Source of the DNA: Providencia sp.
Lineage (GTDB): Bacteria > Pseudomonadota > Gammaproteobacteria > Enterobacterales > Enterobacteriaceae
Length of the DNA: 64,000 nt
NCBI RefSeq assembly: GCF_003533305.1
Contig: NZ_DOEH01000015.1
Span: forward strand, 248,001-312,000
Direction: 5' to 3'
Shown: positions 1 through 10,198 of the stretch, piece after piece
How positions within the stretch are numbered: position 1 is the first letter of the stretch
Layout: every line of letters starts with the position of its first letter
Program-made: the position numbers and the translations under genes
The notes under the pieces: generated by a model
What the model was told of the DNA's origin: nothing
Seen by the model: the letters and a program-made list of their open reading frames with translations, nothing else
The model's database searches: none

Positions 1-695
1 GTGGTGAAGTTATTGAGTCACCTCGTAATGATGTAGAGAGATGGCTAATAAACACTGTAGGGCGTCAAGCACAACAGGTAGGTATTCAAATGCCTCAGGT
101 TGCGATTTATCATGCGCCTGATATAAATGCATTTGCAACGGGAGCTCGCCGTGACGCATCTCTTGTTGCTGTTAGCACGGGCTTGTTAGAAAACATGAGC
201 CGAGATGAGGCAGAAGCGGTTATTGCGCATGAGATTAGTCATATTGCTAATGGTGATATGGTGACAATGACGTTGCTTCAAGGTGTTGTGAATACCTTTG
301 TTATCTTTATTTCTCGTATTATTGCACAGCTTGTTGCTGGGTTTATGTCAAACAATAATAATGAAAATGAAAGTAGCAACGGCAATCCCATGGTTTATTT
401 TGCAGTTTCAATGGTATTAGAAATTGTATTTGGGATACTTGCTAGCATTATTACGATGTGGTTCTCTCGTCACCGCGAGTTTCATGCCGATGCGGGTTCT
501 GCTCAGTTAGTGGGTAGAGAAAAAATGATAGCTGCGCTTCAACGATTAAAAACTAGCTATGAGCCACAAGAAGAAGGGCGTTTAATGGCATTTTGTATTA
601 ATGGTCGCGGTAAAGCATTTAGTGAGTTATTTTTATCACATCCACCGTTAGACAAGCGTATTGAAGCGTTGCGCTCAGGACAGTATTTAAAATAG
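1..695 (+). CDS. htpX: Protease HtpX, 5' end cut by window edge
   Basis: Membrane-bound zinc metalloprotease (peptidase M48) that degrades misfolded inner-membrane proteins and is known in E. coli as part of the envelope stress response. The reading frame is open from base 3, starting at about residue 64 of the E. coli protein, so the first two membrane segments and the start codon lie outside the window; the internal ATG at 90 is not the real start. Bases 228-242 encode the metal-binding HEISH motif, followed by a hydrophobic stretch (about 290-350), a second hydrophobic stretch (about 395-465) and the EFHADAGSA block, which supplies the third zinc ligand. The C-terminus ends in [10 protein letters not shown], very close to E. 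coli, so the 3' end is intact. An intrinsic terminator follows at 743-776. Confidence 0.95.
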   Translation, partial: GEVIESPRNDVERWLINTVGRQAQQVGIQMPQVAIYHAPDINAFATGARRDASLVAVSTGLLENMSRDEAEAVIAHEISHIANGDMVTMTLLQGVVNTFVIFISRIIAQLVAGFMSNNNNENESSNGNPMVYFAVSMVLEIVFGILASIITMWFSRHREFHADAGSAQLVGREKMIAALQRLKTSYEPQEEGRLMAFCINGRGKAFSELFLSHPPLDKRIEALRSGQYLK

Positions 696-742
696 TATTT
701 GCATAGATCAAATGACAAGTTAAATAATAATTTGAATGAAGT

Positions 743-776
743 AAAAGCCACTCAAAATTTATTGAGTGGCTTTTTT
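743..776 (+). terminator. Intrinsic terminator of htpX
   Basis: Perfect 10-bp stem AGCCACTCAA (746-755) and its complement (762-771) with a 6-base loop, followed by a run of T. It lies about 50 bases after the htpX stop. Confidence 0.85.
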
Positions 777-980
777 ATGTTCAAAGGTATTTAATTTTTG
801 GTATAGAAGCTTTTATTCAAAGGTTATGGACTAGAAATACTAACTTTTAGTACTGAATTATAAATATATATGAAATGTCTGTTTTAATTAGAAAATAGAG
901 CTAAGTATATTTATCTAGTGATGAACGTGGAGTGCTAGCTAAATAGAGCGATATTGATCAGCTGACTTTAATTTTTTGAT

Positions 981-1018
981 AAAAAAAGCCCCCTTCATAG
1001 GGTTCTGAAGGGGGAGCT
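981..1018 (-). terminator. Intrinsic terminator of yecF
   Basis: Stem CCCCCTTCA (989-997) pairs with TGAAGGGGG (1006-1014). Read on the minus strand it is followed by a run of seven T, so it ends yecF transcription. Confidence 0.85.
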
Positions 1019-1148
1019 AAATGAATAAAGAATGGTTTAATTCATGAACAAAGATAGGCTATTTCGATAAATGAAACTTAGTTATTTGTGCAGTATAAAC
1101 CGCTTTTATACGGTTATATGCTATAAATAGCATTTATCGCTAAATGTT

Positions 1149-1370
1149 CTATTGGCGATAGCCTGCTTTAATCTGCTCTAGTGTATTTTTATATGTTTCT
1201 GCTTGTTTTTCATCTTCAATTAATGCGACTTCTCTTTGCATTTTAATTAAAATTTTACCAGCATCTGCTTGGCCAATCGCTTTAAGCATATGTGTGACTA
1301 AATTTTTTAAACAAGTGATCTCATCCGCAAGGGTATTAACATCAGGCTCGGTAGGGAAATGGGTTTTCAT
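1149..1370 (-). CDS. yecF: Small DUF2594 protein YecF
   Basis: 73-residue soluble protein of unknown function. It matches E. coli YecF closely along its length, including the shared segments GQADAG, ALIEDE, a QIK stretch and the ending YRQ. No signal peptide or membrane segment is visible; the composition suggests a small helical, possibly coiled-coil protein. The start is supported by an AAGGA ribosome binding site 8 bases upstream of the ATG. It is transcribed alone, toward htpX, and ends at its own terminator. In E. coli yecF lies elsewhere (near sdiA and uvrY), so the neighbourhood differs. Confidence 0.88.
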   Translation of the reverse strand: MKTHFPTEPDVNTLADEITCLKNLVTHMLKAIGQADAGKILIKMQREVALIEDEKQAETYKNTLEQIKAGYRQ

Positions 1371-1722
1371 TTAGAGATTCCTTTAATAATAAACAGTAAT
1401 TCGCAGATTGTAGCACAGAAAAAATCCCGATGTGTTCTAACATAAGTGGTATTAATGATAATGTGGTAGAAATGGCTGTGCATGAGGATAGTATCAACAA
1501 GATTGTCTTATTTTTGTTATTAAAAGCATAAGTGGGCAATTTAATCTGAATGTTCAGCTGTATTTATTGAAAAGTAATAAGATTGAATATTGATTGTCTT
1601 GTATTGACATTCTTAGTTAGAGCATCTTTAAAAAATGCCTCATAGTGTGATATGATTCACATAATTCTCTATAGCATACACAAGGCGAAAATAAACATGT
1701 AGCGACGGCAACACGTAAAATT
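1371..1722. other. Divergent promoter region yecF / sotB
   Basis: 352 bases. It contains a TTGACA hexamer (1604-1609) with TTTAAA 17 bases downstream (1627-1632) as a candidate promoter toward sotB, and a perfect CRP core palindrome at 1646-1661. No other gene is seen. Confidence 0.5.
1646..1661 (+). promoter_or_regulatory. CRP-like binding site upstream of sotB
   Basis: TGTGA-TATGAT-TCACA matches both conserved half-sites of the CRP consensus exactly, with the correct 6-base spacer. It lies about 200 bases before sotB. A cAMP-CRP link would fit a sugar-efflux carrier. Binding itself is inferred. Confidence 0.55.
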
Positions 1723-1848
1723 GTGCCTCGATACATTTTAGTCATCGTTAAAGTTGCTTTTATCTTAATCTCCCTTTTTGTTGTTTTGCGCAATGGTATT
1801 GTATTTTTTGTGCAGATTAACGCATGGAAAAATAAGGCTTGGTATTAG
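1723..1848 (+). CDS. Possible small membrane protein upstream of sotB
   Basis: A 41-codon frame from GTG at 1723 to TAG at 1846-1848, ending 3 bases before the sotB ATG. The predicted peptide starts MPRYILVIVKV and has one strongly hydrophobic segment (about residues 4-26, 'VAFILISLFVVL') followed by a polar tail with Trp and Lys. The frame is open upstream to a stop at 1672, so a non-ATG start further upstream is also possible. There is no clear ribosome binding site before the GTG and I recognise no family. It is close enough to sotB for translational coupling. This may be a real small protein, a leader peptide, or a chance ORF. Confidence 0.25.
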   Translation: MPRYILVIVKVAFILISLFVVLRNGIVFFVQINAWKNKAWY

Positions 1849-1851
1849 ACA

Positions 1852-3051
1852 ATGACTCAGGTTTCTAGAAAAACAGCATGGATAAGAGTTGTGATATTAG
1901 CAGTAGCTGCTTTTGTCTTTAATACAACAGAATTTGTGCCTGTGGCATTGTTAAGTGATATTGCTGAAGGTTTTGATATGACAGTGGCCCATACGGGGCT
2001 GATGATCACAATTTATGCTTGGGTAGTGGCAATAATGTCATTACCGCTGATGCTACTAACCAGTAAAATTGAACGGCGTAAGTTGTTAGTATTCTTGTTT
2101 ATTGTCTTTATTATTAGCCATATTATTTCGGGCTTTGCATGGAGTTTTGACGCGCTTATAGGCGCTCGAGTTGGTGTCGCATTATCACATGCTGTATTTT
2201 GGTCAATTACAGCATCGCTTGCTATCCGAGTTGCACCAGCAGGTAAAAAAGCGCAGGCGTTAGGATTATTGGCAACGGGCACAGCATTAGCAACAGTATT
2301 GGGTTTACCTATTGGTCGAGTAATTGGACAATTTTTAGGTTGGCGCATGACGTTCTTATCTATAGGTGCGATTGCTGCTGTCACAATGATTGCACTTATA
2401 CGCTTTTTGCCTCACTTACCAAGTGAGCATTCGGGATCTTTAAAAAGTTTGCCTATCATATTCAAGCGCCCCGCACTGGTGGGTATATTCGTATTGACAG
2501 TTGTCGTTGTTACTGCACATTTTGCTGCATATAGCTATATTGAACCATTTGTACGAGATGTTGCTTTACAAAGTCAAAATTTTGCCACGATATTGCTACT
2601 TATTTTCGGTGCCGCAGGTATTGTCGGCAGTGTTATTTTTAGTCGTTATAGTAGCAAATATGCATTAACTTTTTTACCTACTGCAATTGGTGTATTAACT
2701 GTCTGCTTACTATTATTGATGCCGCTAGGCGGGGATATAGGGTCCCTTATTCCTCTGTCGATATTTTGGGGAATAGCGATTATGTGTATTGGCTTAGGAA
2801 TGCAGGTCAAAGTCATTGACTTATCGCCCGACGCGACCGATCTATCTATGGCAATTTATTCTGGCATTTTTAATCTTGGGATTGGTGGTGGGGCATTACT
2901 TGGTAATCAAGTTATCATCCATATGGGTATGACGTATATTGGCTATGTTGGTGCAGCATTTGGTATTATCTCATTGATTTGGTGTATTTATATTTTTAAA
3001 CGCTATAAAGAATCATTTAAGGATAAATTACCTCAATCAAGCATTCACTAA
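1852..3051 (+). CDS. sotB: Sugar efflux transporter SotB (MFS)
   Basis: Inner-membrane major facilitator superfamily exporter of the DHA1 type; the family exports arabinose, IPTG and similar sugars. At 399 residues with about 12 hydrophobic segments it has the usual length. It aligns with E. coli SotB throughout: SRKTAW near the N-terminus, FNTTEFVPV, the TM4 region [17 protein letters not shown] block (here [13 protein letters not shown]), [13 protein letters not shown] in the central loop, VVVVTAH and GMQVKV. The ATG at 1852 has only a distant AAGG (1834-1837), so translation may be coupled to the small upstream frame. A CRP-like site and candidate promoter lie upstream. Confidence 0.93.
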   Translation: MTQVSRKTAWIRVVILAVAAFVFNTTEFVPVALLSDIAEGFDMTVAHTGLMITIYAWVVAIMSLPLMLLTSKIERRKLLVFLFIVFIISHIISGFAWSFDALIGARVGVALSHAVFWSITASLAIRVAPAGKKAQALGLLATGTALATVLGLPIGRVIGQFLGWRMTFLSIGAIAAVTMIALIRFLPHLPSEHSGSLKSLPIIFKRPALVGIFVLTVVVVTAHFAAYSYIEPFVRDVALQSQNFATILLLIFGAAGIVGSVIFSRYSSKYALTFLPTAIGVLTVCLLLLMPLGGDIGSLIPLSIFWGIAIMCIGLGMQVKVIDLSPDATDLSMAIYSGIFNLGIGGGALLGNQVIIHMGMTYIGYVGAAFGIISLIWCIYIFKRYKESFKDKLPQSSIH

Positions 3052-3323
3052 TTAATTTTATTGTCATGAAAGTATTATTTTATAGGCAGTATATTTTGAC
3101 TATATAATTAAATAACACGCGTATATTGTCTATTCAATATGGTTGTAGCTAAGCATAGTGTAGCTAACTATGGCGATGATTAATATTTACAACCAAAAGC
3201 TCGATTTATCCACAATTATTGGTATGCTGCTTAATAGATAGTTAATATGTTGCCATTAATCTGTTTTCAAGAAGCAGTACCACTGATTAGAGGGAACAGA
3301 AGCTGATATTATTGGAGAATGTG

Positions 3324-3629
3324 ATGAAGTGTAAAATCAGTGCTCTGTTAAAACCGGTTATTTCAATAAGTTTAATTAGTACTTTTTCTTTCATGCTTAC
3401 TGCTTGCAGTAATTCTGAATCAAGTAAGATGACACGAGCGGAAAATTCGGATGCACAGTATGCCCAACAAGTTGTTAATTTAGGCTATGGGGCGCAAGAG
3501 GCTTGTGTCTCTGCTGGTGGATTACCTGCGATGACATTAGAATTGAATGGTAACCAAACAGCAGTTTGCCAATTTGCTAATGGAAAGCGTTGTGCGGCTG
3601 ATATCATTCAAAGTGGTAGCTGTATTTAA
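3324..3629 (+). CDS. Small DUF333-type lipoprotein
   Basis: 101-residue predicted lipoprotein. The N-terminus has a positively charged start, a hydrophobic core and a lipobox (MLTAC, lipidated Cys28), so the mature protein should be anchored to a membrane facing the periplasm. The mature part carries a Cys-rich pattern (ACVSAGGLP, AVCQFANGKRC, SGSC) typical of DUF333 proteins such as E. coli YoaF; function is unknown. The cysteines could form disulfides. I chose ATG 3324 because GGAG (3314-3317) sits 6 bases upstream; an in-frame TTG at 3312 would overlap that site. It is a single-gene unit with a weak terminator at 3701-3736. Confidence 0.75.
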   Translation: MKCKISALLKPVISISLISTFSFMLTACSNSESSKMTRAENSDAQYAQQVVNLGYGAQEACVSAGGLPAMTLELNGNQTAVCQFANGKRCAADIIQSGSCI

Positions 3630-4115
3630 TAAGCGATTTCCCACGCATTATTTCATGTATATCGTGATGTATATTACTGCGAAAAATATTTTAATATACT
3701 AACCCCCATATTTATTTAAAAATATAGGGGTTATTTAAATAAATATCATTATTATTAACATTACACCTTTAAGTGTTTAATTAATCATTAGTCCTCTTTC
3801 AAATTTAAACTATACTCTTTCTTAAATGCAAAAATACCCTAACGTGTTGTTTTTTATTAAAATAAAATTATTTGGTTTATTTTGCCATTAAAGCGTTTAT
3901 TGTTTTTTTATATTACGATAATAAGGTGTAGGATAATTATATTATTGTACGTAATAGATTATCTTATTTCGACTGGCAGTTTTTTATTCTAAATAAATAA
4001 TTGATCTTCATTTGAAAAGTTATTAACCTTCATTGTAAGGTCATAATTAAAATTATAAAAAAGTATATTAACAATTATAACTATTTATTTTCAATTCAAT
4101 GAAGAGTAATGAAAA
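3630..4115. other. AT-rich spacer upstream of ydeP
   Basis: 486 bases. Apart from the hairpin at 3701-3736 it is very AT-rich with many overlapping promoter-like hexamers. It must contain the ydeP promoter, but I cannot single one out. Such sequence is a plausible H-NS target (inference). No ORF is supported. Confidence 0.5.
3701..3736 (+). terminator. Probable terminator after the DUF333 lipoprotein gene
   Basis: AACCCC and GGGGTT arms extended by ATATTT/AAATAT with one internal mismatch, followed by TTATTTAAAT. The T-run is short, so termination may be partial. Confidence 0.5.
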
Positions 4116-6395
4116 ATGAAAAAGAAAATTGAGGAGTATACTGGCCCAGCCGCAGGTTGGGGTGCCGTTAAAGCTGTTGCTCAAGCGTTGCGTGGACAAA
4201 TGGAAATAGGCCATGATGTGATTGCAATGTTTGATATGAATAAAGTCGATGGTTTTGATTGCCCCGGTTGCGCATGGCCAGATCCTAAGCATACTGCATC
4301 ATTTGATATCTGTGAAAATGGCGCTAAAGCCATTGCGTGGGAAGCTACATCAAAACGTACTACACCTGAATTTTTTGCTAAGCATACAGTGACGGAATTA
4401 CTCAGTTGGGATGATTTTCATTTGGAAGACGAAGGGCGCTTAACACATCCGATGAAATATAATCCGCAAATAGATAAATATGAGCCAATTGAGTGGGATG
4501 AGGCATTTAAGCAGATAGGTGAAAAACTGCAAAACTATTCAGACCCTAATACTGTTGAGTTTTATACTTCTGGCCGTACATCCAATGAAGCTGCTTTTTT
4601 GTATCAGTTATTGGCTCGTGAATATGGAACTAATAACTTTCCTGACTGTTCTAACATGTGTCACGAACCTACGAGTGTTGGGCTAGCTGCATCCATTGGA
4701 GTAGGTAAAGCAACGGTATTATTGGAAGATTTTGATAAAGCGGATTTAGTGATTTGTATTGGGCATAATCCGGGTACCAACCACCCTCGTATGTTGAGTT
4801 CATTGCGTGAGGTTTCTAAACGCGGCGCTAAAATAATTGCTATTAATCCGTTGCGAGAACGAGGTCTTGAGCGTTTTGCATATCCACAAGATGTCGTTGA
4901 AATGCTTACATTAGAATCAACACCTTTGGCTGGGCATTATTATAAAGTACGAATTGGTGGTGATACTGCTTTGATTAAAGGCGTGATGAAAGTACTCATT
5001 GAGCGTCATCAAACTGCGCTTGAAGCAGGTCAGCCACCTATTCTTGATACCGATTTTATTTCAACCCACACTCACGGTTATGATGCCTTAAAAAATGATG
5101 TGTTAACCACAGGGTGGAAAGATATTTTACGCGTTTCAGGACTATCCCGTGAAGCGATTGAGGAAATTGCCGACCTTTATAGTGAAGCAAAAAATACCAT
5201 TATTTGTTATGGCATGGGAATAACTCAGCACCAGCATGGTACGCAAAATGTTCAGCAACTGGTTAATTTGTTGCTATTAAAAGGTAATATCGGTCGTGAA
5301 GGTGCTGGAATTTGCCCGTTGCGTGGTCATTCTAATGTGCAAGGGGATCGTACTGTTGGGATCACAGAAAAACCAAGCAAGCATTTTTTGGATAAGATAG
5401 CACAACGTTTTGGTTTTCAGCCTCCAAGTGAATTTGGTCATGCCGCAGTGGCGAGTATGCAAGCTATCTCTGCGGGTAGTGCTAACGCATTAATCTGTAT
5501 GGGTGGAAATTTAGCAGTTGCTATGCCAGATAAAGAAGCTTGTTACGCAGGTATGAAAAAACTCGATTTAGCTGTACATACTGCAACTAAACTCAATCGT
5601 TCCCATTTACTGACAGCTAAAAATACTTTTTTATTGCCGGTGTTAGGACGTAGTGAAATTGATAGGCAGGCGAGTGGCGCACAGTGCATTACAGTGGAAG
5701 ACTCTATGTCTATGGTGCACGCTTCTAAAGGATTATTAAAACCCGTCAGTCCGTATTTAAAATCGGAATGTGCAATTGTAGCGGGTATTGCTAAAGCTAC
5801 AATACCCGCAACTAAAGTTGAATGGGATAACTTCATTGATAACTATGATCTTATCCGCGATGCGATGGAAGTGATTTTACCTGACTTTGATAATTACAAT
5901 GCACGAATTAAAATTCCGGGTGGTTTTCATCTTACCAATGCAGCTTCAGAGCGTCGTTGGTTAACTCAATCAGGTAAAGCTAACTTTGTGCCTACAGAAG
6001 GTGTAATTGAAGATCCAAAATCTGCGGTTAATAGTGAGTTGATACTTGCGACACTACGTAGTCATGATCAATATAACACCACCATTTATGGAATGAATGA
6101 TCGTTATCGCGGCGTATTTGGTCAGCGAGATGTCGTCTTTATCAGTGAAGGTGAAGCGAAAAAACAGAAATTGAAAGCGGGTGATAAGGTTAATATTATT
6201 GCATTAGATAGCAATCAAAAACCGACAAAACGTCGCTTAGATAATTTGACGGTTGTGATTTACGATATGGCAGATCGTTCAGTTGCGACTTATTTTCCAG
6301 AAGCAAACAATTTGATTACGTTAGATAATTTTGACCCACAATGTGGTATTCCGGCATACAAAAATATTCCTGTAAAATTGGAAATTGTTATGTAA
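4116..6395 (+). CDS. ydeP: Molybdopterin oxidoreductase YdeP (FdhF/YdeP family)
   Basis: 759-residue cytoplasmic molybdopterin-dependent oxidoreductase; its natural substrate is not established, and in E. coli YdeP is tied to acid resistance. Near full-length similarity to E. coli YdeP: N-terminal [14 protein letters not shown] with its CxxC pair, then [50 protein letters not shown], and a C-terminal dinucleotide-binding domain with [17 protein letters not shown] (about residues 640-665). There is no twin-arginine signal and no partner subunit gene nearby. It stands alone between a long AT-rich spacer and a strong bidirectional terminator. Confidence 0.92.
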   Translation: MKKKIEEYTGPAAGWGAVKAVAQALRGQMEIGHDVIAMFDMNKVDGFDCPGCAWPDPKHTASFDICENGAKAIAWEATSKRTTPEFFAKHTVTELLSWDDFHLEDEGRLTHPMKYNPQIDKYEPIEWDEAFKQIGEKLQNYSDPNTVEFYTSGRTSNEAAFLYQLLAREYGTNNFPDCSNMCHEPTSVGLAASIGVGKATVLLEDFDKADLVICIGHNPGTNHPRMLSSLREVSKRGAKIIAINPLRERGLERFAYPQDVVEMLTLESTPLAGHYYKVRIGGDTALIKGVMKVLIERHQTALEAGQPPILDTDFISTHTHGYDALKNDVLTTGWKDILRVSGLSREAIEEIADLYSEAKNTIICYGMGITQHQHGTQNVQQLVNLLLLKGNIGREGAGICPLRGHSNVQGDRTVGITEKPSKHFLDKIAQRFGFQPPSEFGHAAVASMQAISAGSANALICMGGNLAVAMPDKEACYAGMKKLDLAVHTATKLNRSHLLTAKNTFLLPVLGRSEIDRQASGAQCITVEDSMSMVHASKGLLKPVSPYLKSECAIVAGIAKATIPATKVEWDNFIDNYDLIRDAMEVILPDFDNYNARIKIPGGFHLTNAASERRWLTQSGKANFVPTEGVIEDPKSAVNSELILATLRSHDQYNTTIYGMNDRYRGVFGQRDVVFISEGEAKKQKLKAGDKVNIIALDSNQKPTKRRLDNLTVVIYDMADRSVATYFPEANNLITLDNFDPQCGIPAYKNIPVKLEIVM

Positions 6396-6442
6396 TTGCT
6401 GATTCGGATTTGAGACAGTTAATCTTTGCTGGCTGACTAATT

Positions 6443-6485
6443 AAAATACCCCATATGTTTAATCATTAACTATGGGGTATTTTTT
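6443..6485. terminator. Bidirectional terminator ydeP / dsbB
   Basis: AAAATACCCCATA (6443-6455) pairs with TATGGGGTATTTT (6471-6483). A on the left and T on the right give U-runs on both strands, serving the convergent genes ydeP and dsbB. Confidence 0.88.
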
Positions 6486-6489
6486 AAGA

Positions 6490-7005
6490 CTATTTTTTGG
6501 ATGGGAAAAATTGGCTTATTAAAACAATGATAGCAATAAGTAAATAAGCAGCAAAAATACCAATTAGCCATTGTGGCATATCTAAACCTAAAAATGCCCA
6601 TTGTCTTACTGCACAGTCACCAGAAGCTTCAAATACAGCAGGGACCCATTCTTGTAATGGCAGCCAATCTGGGAAATTGACAAAGAAATCACAAGATGCG
6701 AAAGGTGATGGGTAGAGCTGTAGCATGGTATGTTCCCATGCAAGTTCTAAGCCTCGCCATGCAGCATAAATCCAAATGATGATGGCAATCCAGCGGATTA
6801 CTATGTTTCTTGGCGCAATGGCTCCCATTAAGCCTGCGGCTATAACACCGAGCAAAGCGACACGTTCATAAATGCACATAACGCAAGGTTGTAGCTTCAT
6901 TACGTGCTGAAAATACAGCGCAGCACATTCCAGCATAAACGCCGTAAAGGCCATTAATAGCCATGCGCCTCGTCCTTGTGAGCAGTAGTTAAAAAATCTG
7001 AACAT
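6490..7005 (-). CDS. dsbB: Disulfide bond formation protein DsbB
   Basis: Inner-membrane quinone reductase that reoxidises DsbA and so drives disulfide formation in the periplasm. 171 residues with four hydrophobic segments. The first periplasmic cysteine pair is PCVMC (Cys41/Cys44) and the second pair lies in FASCDFF and SGDCAVRQW, matching E. coli DsbB. I chose the ATG at 7005 because it aligns with the E. coli start and has an AGGGA site 8 bases upstream; an open frame continues to 7077 but is not conserved. It lies downstream of nhaB as in E. coli, but a terminator at 7112-7142 separates them, so it probably has its own promoter. Confidence 0.93.
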   Translation of the reverse strand: MFRFFNYCSQGRGAWLLMAFTAFMLECAALYFQHVMKLQPCVMCIYERVALLGVIAAGLMGAIAPRNIVIRWIAIIIWIYAAWRGLELAWEHTMLQLYPSPFASCDFFVNFPDWLPLQEWVPAVFEASGDCAVRQWAFLGLDMPQWLIGIFAAYLLIAIIVLISQFFPSKK

Positions 7006-7111
7006 ACTTAGATTCCCTAAATTAGTGATGTGCCATTTTGCCTCTAACCGACTGATAAAAAAAGCGTCAAAAATCAAATTAAAGGTTTTTTGAGTAGGCT
7101 TTACCTAACAT

Positions 7112-7142
7112 TACAAAATAAGCCGCATAAAATCGCGGCTTA
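7112..7142 (-). terminator. Terminator of nhaB
   Basis: TAAGCCGC (7119-7126) and GCGGCTTA (7135-7142) form an 8-bp stem. On the minus strand it is followed by TTTTGT. It lies between nhaB and dsbB. Confidence 0.75.
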
Positions 7143-7185
7143 TAAAGATTGATATCGTTAAGTTAATGCGCATTATATCCGAAAA

Positions 7186-8733
7186 CTAAGGTAGTGAAAC
7201 CCAACCAATGCTTTCCATCCAGTTAGTTATAGGGATTAACCATAATTCGACACCAAGTAATCCTACAATAGTCATTACGATAGTATAAGGCAATGCCATC
7301 CATACCATACGACCATATGACAAACGAATCAGTGGTGATAACGCGGAGGTTAACAGGAACAAGAAAGCAGCTTGACCATTTGGTGTTGCAACGGAAGGTA
7401 AGTTGGTTCCCGTGTTAATTGCCACCGCGAGTAATTCATATTGGTGTTGTGAAACAAGCCCTTCATTAGCGGCTTTTAATGCTTCCGTAATATATACCGT
7501 ACCAACAAATACATTATCTGAAACTGCGGAGAGTAATCCGTTAAATAAATAAAATAGTGATAATTGAGAGGATTCGGAGGATTGCAGAACATACTGAATA
7601 AATGGTGTAAATAATTGTTGATCAATAATAACGGCGACAACACTGAAAAAAACAGTTAATAGTGCAGTAAAGGGAAGAGCTTCTTCAAATGCTTTACCTA
7701 ATGCATGCTCTTCTGTGATCCCGCAAAAAGTGGTCGTTAAAATAATGACAGAAAGGCCGATAAGTCCTACTTCAGCAAGGTGAAATGCGAGGGCTAGAAT
7801 AAGCCATACACCGATTAAGCCTTGAACAATTAACTGAGCCAACTCTTTTTTAGTACGCTTGGCGCTCATTTTTTTATCATGTTCAGTTAATATCTGGCGC
7901 ACTGTTGAGGGTAATTCTGTTCCGTAACCAAATAATTTGAATTTCTCGACAAGATAACAAACTAATAAACCACAAATAAAAACAGGAACAGTGACTGGCG
8001 CCATACGTAGATAGAAGGTAATGAAATCCCAATTAACATGTTTGGCAATAATGAGGTTTTGTGGTTCACCAACCATCGTCATTACACCCCCTAAGGCAGT
8101 ACCAATGCCAGCATGCATCATTATGCTACGTAAAAAAGCACGGAACTGTTCAAGGGTTTGTTTTTTCTCTACGGTATCAATGAAATTATCATTTTGTAGA
8201 TCGGTATTATTGTGATGACTGGATGCGTATTGATGATAAATAGAATAAAAACCAATAGAGACACTAATAACGACAGCTATCACAGTAAGTGCATCTAAAA
8301 AGGCAGATAAAAACGCACTTGCTAAGCAAAATGATAACGATAGAATTCGTTTAGAACGGACGTTTATTAGTAGTTTCGTGAAAACAAACAGCAATAGCTG
8401 TTTCATGAAATAGATGCCTGCCACCATAAAAATTAGTAAAAGAACAACCTCTAGGTTATTACTAATTTCGTGGGAAATTTGTGCGGGTGTTGTCATTCCC
8501 ATGATAACGGCTTCAATGGCGAGCAGGCCACCAGGCTGTAGTGGGTAACACTTTAATGCCATTGCTAATGTGAATATAAACTCAATAACTAAAAGCCAAC
8601 CAGCAACGAAAGGGCTAACATAATAAAAAATAATTGGGTTAATAATTAAAAATAAAATAATTGCTAACTTGTACCAATCCGGTGAATTGCCTAGAAAATT
8701 TTTCAAAAAGGCTCTTTTTAAACTAAAATCCAT
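7186..8733 (-). CDS. nhaB: Na+/H+ antiporter NhaB
   Basis: Inner-membrane sodium/proton antiporter that exports Na+ and supports pH and salt homeostasis. 515 residues against 513 in E. coli, with about 12 hydrophobic segments. Conserved blocks include [12 protein letters not shown] near the N-terminus, [49 protein letters not shown], and [20 protein letters not shown]. It is divergent from fadR across a 222-base spacer, the same arrangement as in E. coli. A GAGGA sequence lies 12-13 bases before the ATG, a rather long spacing. Confidence 0.95.
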   Translation of the reverse strand: MDFSLKRAFLKNFLGNSPDWYKLAIILFLIINPIIFYYVSPFVAGWLLVIEFIFTLAMALKCYPLQPGGLLAIEAVIMGMTTPAQISHEISNNLEVVLLLIFMVAGIYFMKQLLLFVFTKLLINVRSKRILSLSFCLASAFLSAFLDALTVIAVVISVSIGFYSIYHQYASSHHNNTDLQNDNFIDTVEKKQTLEQFRAFLRSIMMHAGIGTALGGVMTMVGEPQNLIIAKHVNWDFITFYLRMAPVTVPVFICGLLVCYLVEKFKLFGYGTELPSTVRQILTEHDKKMSAKRTKKELAQLIVQGLIGVWLILALAFHLAEVGLIGLSVIILTTTFCGITEEHALGKAFEEALPFTALLTVFFSVVAVIIDQQLFTPFIQYVLQSSESSQLSLFYLFNGLLSAVSDNVFVGTVYITEALKAANEGLVSQHQYELLAVAINTGTNLPSVATPNGQAAFLFLLTSALSPLIRLSYGRMVWMALPYTIVMTIVGLLGVELWLIPITNWMESIGWVSLP

Positions 8734-8955
8734 TATGATTTGTTATCCTCTTTTGGGGATGTTGTGTGATGTTGCCCTACATAGTACGCTTATCTTTTGT
8801 ATTATTTAAGTCCTTTTGCTAATAGATAATATATGAATTATATGGAATTTTTATGATTAACCGCATTGTTTATTGTGAGTCTAACTATCTCATTTTGTGG
8901 CAATCTGATATGCTTTCGTCTAAATCCGTCTAAAAATGTTTGGAATAATAAAAAT

Positions 8956-9672
8956 ATGGTAATTCGAGCTCAAAGTCCGGCAGGCTTCGCGGAAGAATAT
9001 ATAATTGAAAGTATTTGGAACAATCGATTCGCACCGGGAACAATTCTACCCGCCGAGCGCGAGCTTTCTGAACTTATTGGCGTGACAAGAACAACACTTC
9101 GCGAAGTATTACAACGATTAGCGCGTGATGGCTGGTTAACCATTCAGCATGGTAAACCAACAAAAGTGAATAATTATTGGGAAACGTCAGGTTTAAATAT
9201 TCTTGAAACTCTCGCAAGATTAGACCATGACCGAGTTCCGCAACTGGTTGATAATTTGCTAGCGGTAAGAACAAACATTGCGGCTATTTTTATTCGTACC
9301 GCTTTTCGTAATAATCCAGAAAAATCTCTTGAAGTTTTATCTGGAAAAGACAAAGTTGAAGATAATTCCGATGCTTTTAGTGATTTAGACTACAATATTT
9401 TCCGTGGCCTCGCTTTTGCATCCGGTAATCCAATTTATGGATTAATTATTAATGGCTTGAGAGGGCTGTATACCCGAGTGGGACGCTATTATTTCTCGAA
9501 CCCAGAAGCTAGACGCCTTGCTTTGAATTTTTACCAGCAATTATCTAATTTATGTCGCGAACAAGCGTATGACCGTATTATGGAATGTGTCAGGAATTAT
9601 GGTAAGGAAAGTGGACTAATTTGGCATAGTATGCAAGGTAATATGCCCTCAGATTTAGCGCTTATTCGTTAG
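8956..9672 (+). CDS. fadR: Fatty acid metabolism regulator FadR
   Basis: GntR-family regulator that represses fad beta-oxidation genes and activates fab genes; long-chain acyl-CoA releases it from DNA. 238 residues. The N-terminal winged helix (about residues 1-75) is almost identical to E. coli, with [20 protein letters not shown] as the recognition region; the C-terminal acyl-CoA-binding domain has [19 protein letters not shown]. The start was set to ATG 8956 ([11 protein letters not shown]) by alignment; the frame is open upstream to 8866 but that part is unlike FadR. A terminator follows at 9702-9732. Confidence 0.95.
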   Translation: MVIRAQSPAGFAEEYIIESIWNNRFAPGTILPAERELSELIGVTRTTLREVLQRLARDGWLTIQHGKPTKVNNYWETSGLNILETLARLDHDRVPQLVDNLLAVRTNIAAIFIRTAFRNNPEKSLEVLSGKDKVEDNSDAFSDLDYNIFRGLAFASGNPIYGLIINGLRGLYTRVGRYYFSNPEARRLALNFYQQLSNLCREQAYDRIMECVRNYGKESGLIWHSMQGNMPSDLALIR

Positions 9673-10198
9673 AAATATTGAGTAAAGAAAATCCTATAAT
9701 TAACCAGTTCAATATTCGTAACTGGTTTTTTTATCTCCGCTGTATCTTCGCAATATCCTCATATAGTTATTCCAAATAGGTTTAGCGTACTTTTCATCTT
9801 CATGTTTTGCTGATAACACAGTAATAAAACGACTTAGTGAGTGTTAAATTCCGTTAAATTAAAAAATATAAGCATAATAAACCGTGGGTATTCGGCGTCT
9901 AGAATTTAACGATAAATAGTGTATCAATATAAAATCTCGCTTGATAAGTATAAAAGTCTGTATCTTTCTATTCATATTATAAAAATTAATTTAATTAATT
10001 CTATATGATATTGATATATTTAAATAATTTTTTTCATGTAATTAATGTCGTTAGCAGAATATATGATTGAATCGAGGGAATCTGATTTTTAATGGAATAT
10101 TCGACTTTATTGTTAAAAATGTTAATCAACTGTATTGGAAAATGAAAACTAGAATATTATTCTATTGAGTAAATTATAGTCATGCGTAAGGTGGGTAT
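9673..10198. other. AT-rich spacer fadR-dadA
   Basis: 526 bases. Apart from the fadR terminator it is AT-rich. It should carry the dadAX promoter, which in E. coli is controlled by Lrp and CRP, but I found no clear CRP palindrome here and cannot place Lrp sites by eye. No ORF is supported. An AAGGTGG ribosome binding site precedes dadA. Confidence 0.5.
9702..9732 (+). terminator. Intrinsic terminator of fadR
   Basis: AACCAGTT (9702-9709) and AACTGGTT (9720-9727) with a 10-base loop, followed by TTTTTA. Confidence 0.88.

Larger units (their letters stand above)
696..1148. other. Intergenic region htpX-yecF
   Basis: 453 bases between convergent genes. It holds the htpX terminator (743-776) and the yecF terminator (981-1018). 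The AT-rich stretch between them shows no convincing ORF or RNA gene. Confidence 0.6.

Noticed and set aside
5543..5836. Minus-strand ORF inside ydeP
   Set aside because: It is the antisense shadow of a strongly conserved coding region, with no ribosome binding site or recognisable protein.
7005..7077. N-terminal extension of DsbB from 7077
   Set aside because: The extra 24 residues are not conserved and a good ribosome binding site precedes the ATG at 7005.
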